Position numbers and translations under genes: made by a program
Shown here: positions 16,660 through 25,489 of the stretch, one piece after another
Position numbering within the stretch: the stretch's first letter is position 1
How the letters are laid out: each line of letters opens with the position of its first letter
The notes under the pieces: model-generated
What the model saw: only the letters and a program-made list of their open reading frames with translations
Databases searched by the model: none
Told to the model about the DNA's origin: nothing
NCBI RefSeq assembly: GCF_001425685.1
Contig: NZ_LMCY01000007.1
Span: 83,818-134,676 of the forward strand
From: Massilia sp. Root335
GTDB taxonomy: Bacteria; Pseudomonadota; Gammaproteobacteria; Burkholderiales; Burkholderiaceae_D
Direction: 5' to 3'
Length of the DNA stretch: 50,859 nt

Positions 16660-17340
16660 ATGCCCGTAATCCCGTTCCGTCCACCAAGAGCGCCCTTTAC
16701 GGTCCAACCTCCTCCGCAGCCTTCGCGCCGAGCACTCATCGTGAAATGGCTGCGCAGGACGCACGGTTGGATCGGTCTCTGGGGCGCCGTGCTCGGGCTG
16801 CTGTTCGGCAGCACCGGCATTCTCCTCAACCACCGCGCCGTGCTCAGGATTCCCGCCGTCCAGGCGCAGGAGTCCACGGTCCAGGTTCCCCTGCCGAGTC
16901 CGGCACCGGGCAGTCCGCAGGCGCTGGCCGTCTGGCTCAAGCGCTCATTACGGCTGGAACCGGAACCCGGACGCGTCAAGGCCGAGGCTGCCCGTGCCGT
17001 AGCCTGGGGCGACAAATCCCTGATCCAGCCGGCGCGCTGGAGCGCCAGCTTTACTTCGCCATCCGGCAATGTTCAGGCTGAATATTGGGTCGGCAACAGC
17101 TATGTCACCGTCAAGCGCGCCGAAAACAATGTCTTCGGCACCCTCGTCAACCTGCACAAGGGCGTTGGCATGAGCACTGCCTGGATCCTGCTCGTGGACA
17201 CGCTGGCCGGCTCCATCATCCTGCTGTCGCTGTCCGGCGTCGTGCTGTGGACGCTCACCAACCGGCGCCGCACGGTCGGCATCGTGATCGGTACGGTGTC
17301 GCTGCTGGCGGTAGGCGGGCTGGCGCTGGCCGCCATCTGA
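16660..17340 (+). CDS. PepSY-associated TM helix domain membrane protein
   Basis: 226 aa with a proline-rich cytoplasmic N-terminus, a membrane helix with [20 protein letters not shown], a periplasmic stretch of about 110 residues, and two more helices ([20 protein letters not shown] and [20 protein letters not shown]). The RTHGWIG and NLHKGVG blocks are typical of PepSY-associated helix proteins, often found near siderophore or iron genes and thought to act in membrane iron reduction. It stands between bfd and bfr, which fits an iron role, but the reaction is not known. The start has a poor ribosome site, so it could be slightly further in. Confidence 0.78.
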   Translation: MPVIPFRPPRAPFTVQPPPQPSRRALIVKWLRRTHGWIGLWGAVLGLLFGSTGILLNHRAVLRIPAVQAQESTVQVPLPSPAPGSPQALAVWLKRSLRLEPEPGRVKAEAARAVAWGDKSLIQPARWSASFTSPSGNVQAEYWVGNSYVTVKRAENNVFGTLVNLHKGVGMSTAWILLVDTLAGSIILLSLSGVVLWTLTNRRRTVGIVIGTVSLLAVGGLALAAI

Positions 17341-17444
17341 TTTCACCGGGACGGCGGCGGCCTGCGCGCCACGCCGTCGCCATCTGCCCGCCTGCCGCGC
17401 GGTTTGCTATGATGCCGAGACAACAACCGCACGCAAAGGCAATC

Positions 17445-17915
17445 ATGAAGGGCGATCCCAACATCATCCGGCTGCTCAACGCGCAGCTGACCAACGAGCT
17501 CACGGCCGTCAACCAGTACTTCCTGCATGCGCGCATGTACCGGCACTGGGGCTTCGAGAAGCTGGGCAAGAAGGAATACGATGAATCGATCGGCGAGATG
17601 AAACACGCCGACCGGCTGATCGACCGCATCCTGATGCTGGACGGCCTGCCCAACCTGCAGGCCCTGCACAAGCTGCTGATCGGCGAATCGACGCAGGAAA
17701 TGCTCGAATGCGACCTCAAGCTGGAACGCGCGGCCCAGGTCACGGTCAAGGAAGGCATCGCCGCCGCCGAGATCGCGCACGACTATGTGTCGCGCGACCT
17801 GCTGCTGGAGATTCTCGAAGACACCGAGGAACACATCGAGTGGCTGGAAACCCAGCTCGACCTCATCGTCAAGGTCGGCATCCAGAATTACCTGCAGTCC
17901 CAGATGGGCGAATAA
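17445..17915 (+). CDS. bfr: Bacterioferritin
   Basis: 156-aa iron-storage protein forming 24-subunit shells. Ferroxidase ligands Glu18 ([10 protein letters not shown]), Glu51 and His54 (IGEMKHADR), Glu94 and His130 are present, and Met52 can bind the inter-subunit heme. At position 127, where E. coli Bfr has the ligand Glu, this protein has Thr (EDTEEHIEW), with Glu128 next to it. The start is the Met of MKGDPNI, where family members begin, with AAAGG upstream. It lies downstream of bfd and the PepSY-type gene in an iron cluster. Confidence 0.95.
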   Translation: MKGDPNIIRLLNAQLTNELTAVNQYFLHARMYRHWGFEKLGKKEYDESIGEMKHADRLIDRILMLDGLPNLQALHKLLIGESTQEMLECDLKLERAAQVTVKEGIAAAEIAHDYVSRDLLLEILEDTEEHIEWLETQLDLIVKVGIQNYLQSQMGE

Positions 17916-17926
17916 AAGCTAGCATT

Positions 17927-18048
17927 AAGGGGCCTCGAGAAACCGTAGCGAGCGGAAGCCATGTTGGCCGAGAAGCGCAGCCGTACTTGAGTACGGTGAG
18001 CATCGCAGGCCGACAGGGCGACGCGCAGTAGGTTTATCGACGCCCCTT
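17927..18048. repeat. 122-bp inverted-repeat element at the bfr/kinase junction
   Basis: The ends are AAGGGGCCTCGAGAAACC and GGTTTATCGACGCCCCTT, which are inverted with 16 of 18 positions matching. Inside is a second hairpin, CCGTAC-TTGA-GTACGG (17981-17996), and further GC-rich complementary stretches. The element starts 12 bp after the bfr stop codon and its last base is the first base of the kinase stop codon, so it fills the convergent junction. It could be a bidirectional terminator, a small non-autonomous mobile element or a structured RNA. No second copy is visible in the window. Confidence 0.75.
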
Positions 18049-18986
18049 CAGGATTGGCGCCAGCGCGCGACCCACTTGTCGTAGAAGCCGATGTCGCCCG
18101 GCACGGCGCCCGTGACGGCACAGATCGCGCCGGCGAATTCGTTGGCGCGCGACAGGATCAGCTCCAGCGGCCAGCCGCGCGCGCGGCCCAGCATGAAGAT
18201 GGCGGAAAACGCGTCGCCGGCGCCGGTCGTGTCGATCACGAACGGCGGCACCGGATTATCGCGGGTGGCGATGTAGCCGCCGTCGGCGCCGAAGTACACG
18301 GAACCGCGGTGGCCCAGCGTGACGATCAGCGCCTCCAGCGAAAAACGGTCCATCAGCGCGCGGCAGGCCGCGTGCACTTCTTCCGTCGACAGCGCCGCAT
18401 CGTCCGGGCCGATCTGGAAATACCACTGGAACAGCGCCTGTAACTCCTCTTCGTTGACCTTGACGACGTCGGCCGCCGTCAGCGCCTTCGTGACGATGGG
18501 CTCGGTTGCCTGTCCGGGCCGCAGGTTGAGGTCGAGGAAGCGCTTGGCCTGCGTGTTTTCCAGCACGGCCGCCAGCGCCAGGCGCGAGCGTTCCTCGCGC
18601 AGGGCCAGCGTGCCGAAATAAAGGAAGTCATGATCACCGCCGGCGATGCTCGCGGCGGCCGCCTGCGGGTCGATGAAATCGTAGGCCTGGCGCGGCAGCA
18701 AGGTGAAGCGGTGCGCCGCGCCCTGGCGCTCGGCGACGGCGCGGCCGGTCTCTTCCATCGGATCGACCTGCAGGCCCGATTCCGGAATCACGAAGCGCTC
18801 GAACTCGGCGCGCACGGCCGCGCCGTTGCGGTCGTCGCCGATGCGCGTGATCATCAAGGGCGGCGCCATGAAGGCGGCCAGGTGGCGCGCCACGTTGAAC
18901 GGGGCGCCGCCCACCGCGTGCCCGGCCGTTCCTTCCTCGACGAGGACTTCGCCGAAGACGATGGTCGATATGCGCGCGGTCATCAT
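18048..18986 (-). CDS. PfkB-family carbohydrate kinase (fructokinase-like)
   Basis: 312-aa ribokinase/PfkB-fold sugar kinase. The N-terminal GGAPFNVARHLA block is the substrate-side glycine motif, and DTTGAGDAFSAIF is the C-terminal signature with the catalytic Asp and the anion hole. LDLNLRPG and VKVNEEEL are other common blocks. Fructose is the likeliest substrate by overall look, but this is not certain. The stop codon touches the 122-bp repeat, and the start lies 7 nt after the GST stop, suggesting co-transcription with that gene. Confidence 0.88.
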   Translation of the reverse strand: MMTARISTIVFGEVLVEEGTAGHAVGGAPFNVARHLAAFMAPPLMITRIGDDRNGAAVRAEFERFVIPESGLQVDPMEETGRAVAERQGAAHRFTLLPRQAYDFIDPQAAAASIAGGDHDFLYFGTLALREERSRLALAAVLENTQAKRFLDLNLRPGQATEPIVTKALTAADVVKVNEEELQALFQWYFQIGPDDAALSTEEVHAACRALMDRFSLEALIVTLGHRGSVYFGADGGYIATRDNPVPPFVIDTTGAGDAFSAIFMLGRARGWPLELILSRANEFAGAICAVTGAVPGDIGFYDKWVARWRQS

Positions 18987-18993
18987 CGGGCGC

Positions 18994-19611
18994 TCACTGC
19001 GGCAGGAAAGGCACGGTGTCCTTGAACGACTGCCGTTCGGACAGCTTGTCGAACAGGCGCGCCAGGTTCGGGCAGGTGTCGCGCCAGGCGATGTCGGGGA
19101 AGCGGAACGCCAGCCAGCCCAGCGTGCAGCCGACGGCGACGTCGGCCAGCGTGTAATGGATGCCCATGCAGAACGGCTGCTCGCCCAGGTTCTCGGACAT
19201 CACGGCCAGGCCGCTGTGCACCTTGCCCATCTGGCGGTCGAACCAGGCCTGGCTCTGCTGCTCGGCCGGGCGCCACGTGCGCTCCAGGAAGGCCAGCACG
19301 GCCGCATCCAGCACGCCATCCGCCAGCGCTTCCCACACCTTGACGTTGGCGCGGTCGCGGCTGTTCGCGGGCAGCAGCTTGCAGACGGGCGTCAGCGTGT
19401 CGAGGTATTCGGCGATCACGCGCGAGTCGTACATCGCGCTGCCGTCCTCCATCACGAGGCACGGGACTTTCCCGAGCGGGTTCGACGACGCGATGTTCGT
19501 TTCCGGTGCCCAGACGTTTTCCAGCTCGAACTGATAGTCGAGCTTTTTTTCTGCCAGCACGACGCGCGCCTTGCGCACGTAGGCACTGGTGACGGAACCG
19601 ATGAGTTTCAT
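18994..19611 (-). CDS. Glutathione S-transferase (YibF-like)
   Basis: 205 aa. The N-terminal thioredoxin-like domain has SVTSAYVRKARVVLAEKKLD, NPLGKVPCLVMEDGSAMYDS (cis-Pro and gamma-Glu contact) and VIAEYLDTL. The helical C-terminal domain includes MGIHYTLADVAVGC. Its pattern fits the YibF-like group rather than the GST at 6949-7617, so the two are distant paralogues. It precedes the PfkB-family kinase by 7 nt and is divergent from purB. Confidence 0.9.
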   Translation of the reverse strand: MKLIGSVTSAYVRKARVVLAEKKLDYQFELENVWAPETNIASSNPLGKVPCLVMEDGSAMYDSRVIAEYLDTLTPVCKLLPANSRDRANVKVWEALADGVLDAAVLAFLERTWRPAEQQSQAWFDRQMGKVHSGLAVMSENLGEQPFCMGIHYTLADVAVGCTLGWLAFRFPDIAWRDTCPNLARLFDKLSERQSFKDTVPFLPQ

Positions 19612-19646
19612 AAATGCTCAGTATTGGGGAGTGGCTGACAGTATAG

Positions 19647-21155
<1,509 letters not shown>

Positions 21156-21189
21156 GCATTTCGCGGATAGCGCTGCAAAGAAAATGGTA

Positions 21190-21275
21190 CGTCGTTCCCG
21201 CGGAGGCGGGAACCTAATTTTGCATGAGCTGTCGAAACGCGTAGAACTTGGGCCCCCGCCTTCGCGGGGGCGACG
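21190..21275. repeat. Family B paired-hairpin repeat between purB and TonB receptor
   Basis: Left hairpin CGTTCCCGCGGAGGCGGGAA and right hairpin CCCCCGCCTTCGCGGGGGCG in inverted order, with a core that runs from CTAATTTTGC to GAACTTGGG. It lies in the convergent junction of purB and the receptor gene. Same layout as the copies at 5650, 13536 and 32303. Confidence 0.85.
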
Positions 21276-21299
21276 TTTCTCACTGAGTAGTCGTCCTCT

Positions 21300-23264
21300 T
21301 CACCTCTGCCACGTCAACTTGACCCCCACCGTCCTGGGCACCTCGGTGCGCACGGGCGCCACGCCGTATTCCGCGTGGCTGCCGTTCAGGTTCGTCCCGA
21401 TCACCGATAATTCCATCCCCGGCGCGAACCGCCAGCCGAACCGCGCGTCGATGGCCGTGTAGGCCGGCACGTACGGGAATCCCAGCGCGCCGTTGCGGCG
21501 CACGGCCAGTTCCAGCTCGCGCTTCTCGTCGAGCGTGTGGCTGGAGCGCAGCTGGGCCGTGTAGGCCGGGTCGCGGCCCGTCGTCATGACGCTGCCCAGG
21601 TCACCGCTGCCCGGCTTGAGCGCAAAGTCCTCGTGCAGCAAGGTCGCACCCGCCGCGATGCGCCACGACTCGCTCACCTGCACGTTGCCCCACGCTTCGA
21701 TGCCGCGCGCCTGGCCAGCCATCAGGTTGCCGAACACGACCGCGCGCCTGTCGGGGGTGATGTCCTGGGTGCGCAGGTGGTCGTACAGGTTGCGGTACGC
21801 GGTCACGGAATACGACACGCGCTGCCCCGCCTGCCCGCGGTAGCCCAGTTCGAACACGCGCGCGGTCTCGGACCGCACTTGCCGGCCGCCCGCCAGCAGG
21901 TAGGGCGGCGCGCCCGGCACGTAGGCGTCGACGTCCAGCCGCGACGGCGCGCGCACCGTGCGCGACACGGCCGCCCAGAACGCGTGCGCCGGCGTGGCGC
22001 GCCACGACAGGCGCACGGTCGGCAGGAATTCGGCGCCCGTGTACGGATTGCGCTCCCAGCGCGCGCCGATGGTGGCGCGCAGGTCGTCCCGCAACGCCAT
22101 CTCGTCCTGCGCGAACAGGCTGGCCCAGGCCTGCCTGTCGCTGGCCGGCAGGAAGGCGACGAAGCGGCTGTTGTCGACGTGGTCCCAGCTGTAGCGGTAC
22201 TCGCCGCCCCACACGATGCTGTGGCGCCCGGCCGGCGCCAGCGCGTGCTGCAGCTCCACGTCGACAATGTCCACGCGGTCGGCGAACGTGGGCGGCACGC
22301 GGCGGTAGCGGGTGTCGTAATAGGCGCGCGCGGTCACGCTGCCGCCGCCGTCGATCTGGTGCTCCCAGCGCCCGGTGACGTTGGCGCCGTGCAGCCGGAT
22401 GTCGTCCAGGCCCGTGCTCGCGCCGGGTGCCGCGATGACGCCCGGCACCGGCTGGCCCTCGCGCCCGCGCCAGGCATTGGCGTTGACGCTGAACCGCTCG
22501 GGCCCGCGCTCCCAGTCGCCGCGCCAGCCGACCTGGCCCTGCGTCCAGTCGTCGTCGATCGGCTGGCCCGACGCCAGTTCGCTGTGCGCCAGCCTGAAGA
22601 CCTTGCCGTACGCGCGCCAATGGCCGCCGTCCGTCGCGGCGCCGTGGCGGAACGCGGCCTGGACGCCGCCGTCGTCGGCGCGCAGCACCAGCAGGTCGCC
22701 CTGCGTGTCGCGCGCGCGGCGCGTCGTGATGTTGATGACGCCGTTGACGGCATTCACGCCCCACAGCGTACCGCCCGGGCCGCTGATCACCTCGATCCGC
22801 TCGACGTCTTCCAGCATGACGTCCGGCTCGTCCCAGAACGTGCCGGAAAACAGCGGCGAATACACGGAGCGGCCGTCGATCATCACCAGCAGCTTGTTGG
22901 CCGGGCTGTTGCTCGTGCCGTTCATGCCGCGCGCGGAAATGAAAGCGTTCGTGTTGCTGCTGCGCGCGACCTGCACGTTGGGCGCCAGGTTCAGGGCCTC
23001 GACGAGGGTGCGGGCGCCGGAGCGGCGGATGTCGTCCGCCGTGATCACGAACACGGACGCCGGCGCGTCCTGCAGGCGCTCGGGCCGGCGCGATACCGAC
23101 GTGACGTCGATGTTCGCCAGCTCTTCGATCGACAGGTCGACGAACTCGCCGCCCGGCCGCCGCGCCCCCTCGTCGGCATGGACCGGCTGCGCCAGCAGCA
23201 GCGCGGCCACCAGCAGGGGCGCGCCGGACGTGCGGCAATGGGTTCTGGGAACCATCGGATTCAT
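21300..23264 (-). CDS. TonB-dependent outer-membrane receptor
   Basis: 654 aa. A signal peptide ends at about residue 30 (LLAQPVHA before DEG). The plug domain covers about residues 45-170: LSIEELANIDVTSVSRRPE, ASVFVITADDIRRSG, GVNAVNGVINITTRRA. The remainder is the barrel with alternating strands and a C-terminal aromatic-rich end (VGVKLTWQR). The ligand cannot be read from the sequence. A Fur-box-like site lies just upstream, which points to an iron chelate or heme. No TonB, siderophore or periplasmic permease gene is adjacent, so it stands alone. Confidence 0.93.
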   Translation of the reverse strand: MNPMVPRTHCRTSGAPLLVAALLLAQPVHADEGARRPGGEFVDLSIEELANIDVTSVSRRPERLQDAPASVFVITADDIRRSGARTLVEALNLAPNVQVARSSNTNAFISARGMNGTSNSPANKLLVMIDGRSVYSPLFSGTFWDEPDVMLEDVERIEVISGPGGTLWGVNAVNGVINITTRRARDTQGDLLVLRADDGGVQAAFRHGAATDGGHWRAYGKVFRLAHSELASGQPIDDDWTQGQVGWRGDWERGPERFSVNANAWRGREGQPVPGVIAAPGASTGLDDIRLHGANVTGRWEHQIDGGGSVTARAYYDTRYRRVPPTFADRVDIVDVELQHALAPAGRHSIVWGGEYRYSWDHVDNSRFVAFLPASDRQAWASLFAQDEMALRDDLRATIGARWERNPYTGAEFLPTVRLSWRATPAHAFWAAVSRTVRAPSRLDVDAYVPGAPPYLLAGGRQVRSETARVFELGYRGQAGQRVSYSVTAYRNLYDHLRTQDITPDRRAVVFGNLMAGQARGIEAWGNVQVSESWRIAAGATLLHEDFALKPGSGDLGSVMTTGRDPAYTAQLRSSHTLDEKRELELAVRRNGALGFPYVPAYTAIDARFGWRFAPGMELSVIGTNLNGSHAEYGVAPVRTEVPRTVGVKLTWQR

Positions 23265-23277
23265 CGCTTACCGAAAG

Positions 23278-23302
23278 AAATAATCATTTCCCAATCATTA
23301 TC
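23278..23302 (-). promoter_or_regulatory. Fur-like site upstream of the TonB-dependent receptor
   Basis: On the minus strand the site contains GATAATGATT, then GGGAA, then ATGATTATTT: two copies of the Fur-type half-site within 25 bp. It lies 14-38 bp upstream of the receptor start codon, overlapping where the ribosome site or promoter should be. Good match to the half-sites, less good as one 19-bp palindrome. Confidence 0.55.
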
Positions 23303-23587
23303 TTTTATAAATCCATTTTTTTAACATTTTACCTTCACGGTCGCGCGATTTTGTCGCGCACGCCGCTCGGGCTGGCATACGAACCACGGATTGTCCCATT
23401 TACTGAACAAAGTTATCCGCGTAGCTGGCTTCCTTACGATATTTGGAACAGGTAAAGTGTCCCTATTGCAAAACAACGCCGGTGCGCGAGTCGTGCTAGT
23501 GTGTTTAAGGAAATGCCGGCTGCTTAACCTGGCCGAACTTGGTAAGATTTGGTTCTAACACGTACTAACTGATCGGAGACTCCGCCC
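23303..23587. other. Divergent intergenic region, receptor and cytochrome b561 genes
   Basis: The whole gap between the two divergent genes is 323 bp. Apart from the Fur-like site at its left end it holds an imperfect palindrome, GGAACAGGTAAAGTGTCC (about 23446-23463), and a GGAGA ribosome site before the cytochrome start. I see no RNA gene or small coding frame in it. Confidence 0.4.
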
Positions 23588-24124
23588 ATGCAGCGCTATA
23601 CAACGACCGCCATCGTGCTTCACTGGCTGATCGCCGTGCTGATCATCGGGGCGTTCACGCTCGGTCTCGTGATGACGGACATGCCCGGCATCTCGCCCAC
23701 CAAGCTGAAATATTTTTCGTGGCATAAGTGGGCGGGCGTCACCGTGCTGCTGCTGGCCACGTTGCGCCTGCTGTGGCGCCTGAAGAACCGCCCGCCGGCC
23801 CTGCCCGCGTCGATGCCCGCGTGGCAGCGCGGCGCCGCCCACGGCCTGCACCACCTGCTGTACGTGCTGATCTTCGCCGTGCCGCTGTCCGGCTATTTTT
23901 ATACGCTGGCGGCCGGCTTCCCGGTCGTCTATTTCGAACTGATCAAGCTGCCCGTGCTGATCGCCAAGGACAAGGCACTGGCCGACACGCTGAAGCCGAT
24001 CCATTACTGGCTGAACATGACCATGGCCGGCCTCGTCGGCCTGCACGTGGTCGCCGCCCTGAAACACCAGATCGTCGACCGCGACGGCACGCTCGGACGC
24101 ATGCTGCCCGGCCGTTCCCACTGA
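23588..24124 (+). CDS. Cytochrome b561 family protein
   Basis: 178-aa four-helix membrane cytochrome of the bacterial b561 type (PF01292 style). The heme-ligand His residues are visible: ATIVLHWL (written here TTTAIVLHWLIAV), FSWHKWAGV, LHHLLYVLIFAVPLSGYF and GLHVVAALKHQ. Such proteins pass electrons between the quinone pool and periplasmic or outer partners, and can remove superoxide. It is 10 nt upstream of the first yceI gene, forming a b561-yceI-yceI operon, a pairing also common in other proteobacteria. Confidence 0.93.
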   Translation: MQRYTTTAIVLHWLIAVLIIGAFTLGLVMTDMPGISPTKLKYFSWHKWAGVTVLLLATLRLLWRLKNRPPALPASMPAWQRGAAHGLHHLLYVLIFAVPLSGYFYTLAAGFPVVYFELIKLPVLIAKDKALADTLKPIHYWLNMTMAGLVGLHVVAALKHQIVDRDGTLGRMLPGRSH

Positions 24125-24134
24125 AGGAGATACC

Positions 24135-24701
24135 ATGACATTCACCCGTGGCGGCCTTGCCGCCTCAGTTGCCGCGCTGCTTGCCGGCGTCACGCTGATC
24201 GCCAGCGCAATGCCGCTCAAGACCGACGTGGCGCACAGCAGCGTCTCGGCCGTGTTCAAGCAGATGAACGTGCCGGTCGAATCGAAGTTCAAGCGCTTCG
24301 ACGCGCAGATCGACTACGACGCCGCGCATCCGGACAAGGCGACGGCGCGCGTCGACATCGACACGGCCAGCTTCGACATCGGCGAGGCCGAGTACAACAA
24401 GGAAGTGGCCGGCAAGGACTGGTTCAACTCGGCCAAGTTTCCCAAGGCGACCTTCGTGTCGTCCGCGATCAAGCCGGCCGGCGCGGGCAAGCTGTCCGTC
24501 TCGGGCAAGCTGACCATCAAGGGCCGGGTCCAGGACGTGACCTTCCCGGTCACCATCAAGCCGGAAGGCACCCGACAGGTTTTCGAAGGACAGCTGCCGA
24601 TCAAGCGGCTGGCCTTCAACATCGGCGAAGGCGAGTGGAAGGACACGAGCATGGTCGCCGACGAAGTCGTCATCAAATTCCGCGTCGCTGCGGGACAGTA
24701 A
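24135..24701 (+). CDS. YceI family periplasmic protein (first copy)
   Basis: 188 aa, with a signal peptide ending near TLIASA and an 8-stranded lipocalin-like YceI fold that binds isoprenoid quinone or polyprenyl chains. Typical blocks are AHSSVSAVFKQMNVPVESKF, ARVDIDTASFDIG and the conserved GKDWFNSAKFPKATF. The start has AAGGAGATACC in front. It is translated just after the b561 gene and shares its operon with a second, diverged yceI gene. Confidence 0.92.
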   Translation: MTFTRGGLAASVAALLAGVTLIASAMPLKTDVAHSSVSAVFKQMNVPVESKFKRFDAQIDYDAAHPDKATARVDIDTASFDIGEAEYNKEVAGKDWFNSAKFPKATFVSSAIKPAGAGKLSVSGKLTIKGRVQDVTFPVTIKPEGTRQVFEGQLPIKRLAFNIGEGEWKDTSMVADEVVIKFRVAAGQ

Positions 24702-24731
24702 TCCACACCCCATCGTAAAGGACCGTTTTTC

Positions 24732-25301
24732 ATGAAATTCAAGCACCTCGCCCTGCTCGCCGCCGTCTTCGCTTCCAGCGCCGCCTTCGCCGCCGACACC
24801 TACAAGGTCGACCCGGCCCACACCTACCCGAGCTTCGAGGCCGACCACTTCGGCGGCCTGTCCAACTGGCGCGGCAAGTTCGACAAGAGCGACGGCACCA
24901 TCGTGCTGGACCGCGCCAACAAGTCGGGCACCGTCGACATCACCATCGACACCACGAGCCTGGACTTCGGCTACGCCAAGCTGAACGAGCACGCCAAGGG
25001 GCCGGACATGTTCGACGTGGCCAAGTACCCGACCGCCACCTACAAGGGCAAGCTCGTGTTCAAGGGCGACGTGCCGGCGTCCGTCAACGGCGAACTGACC
25101 CTGCACGGCGTGACCAAGCCGGTCACCCTGCACATCAACCAGTTCAAGTGCATCCAGCACCCGATGCTCAAGCGCGAAGTGTGCGGCGCGGATGCGTCGG
25201 CCACGTTCAACCGTGCCGATTTCGGCGTGGACTACGGCGTCAAGATGGGCTTCAAGCCGGAAGTCAAGCTGGCCATCCAGGTCGAAGCCGTCAAGCAGTA
25301 A
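24732..25301 (+). CDS. YceI family periplasmic protein (second copy)
   Basis: 189 aa, with signal peptide [20 protein letters not shown]. The mature protein starts [20 protein letters not shown], the classical YceI start, and has [20 protein letters not shown] and a C-terminal [20 protein letters not shown] pair of cysteines absent from the first copy. It is clearly a paralogue of the gene just upstream (30-nt gap) but not a recent duplicate. A strong terminator follows. Confidence 0.93.
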   Translation: MKFKHLALLAAVFASSAAFAADTYKVDPAHTYPSFEADHFGGLSNWRGKFDKSDGTIVLDRANKSGTVDITIDTTSLDFGYAKLNEHAKGPDMFDVAKYPTATYKGKLVFKGDVPASVNGELTLHGVTKPVTLHINQFKCIQHPMLKREVCGADASATFNRADFGVDYGVKMGFKPEVKLAIQVEAVKQ

Positions 25302-25318
25302 TCGGCGTATCCCGACGT

Positions 25319-25349
25319 AAAAAAGCCTCGCGTCGCGAGGCTTTTTCTT
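25319..25349 (+). terminator. Intrinsic terminator of the b561-yceI operon
   Basis: AAAAAGCCTCGC-GTC-GCGAGG-CTTTTTC: a perfect GC-rich stem with A-tract upstream and T-tract downstream, 17 bp after the second yceI stop codon. Its symmetry means it could also work leftward. Confidence 0.9.
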
Positions 25350-25369
25350 TTGGCGAACAATCAGTTTCG

Positions 25370-25483
25370 GTAGGGTGGGCGGCCCCCGCCCACGCGTTCA
25401 GGCAGCGTATGAATCGACATATTCAACGTATCGTCCATTTCACGCGCCGGTTGAACGCGTGGGCACGTGGTGCCCACCCTACC
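25370..25483. repeat. Family A palindromic repeat pair between yceI and glycine-zipper gene
   Basis: Left copy GTAGGGTGGGCGGCCCCCGCCCACGCG (25370 on) and right copy CGCGTGGGCACGTGGTGCCC ending ACCCTACC (to 25483) are inverted relative to each other, with about 50 bp between. The pair ends 6 bp before the stop codon of the leftward gene, in a convergent junction that also has a true terminator. Confidence 0.85.
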
Positions 25484-25489
25484 CGTCGA

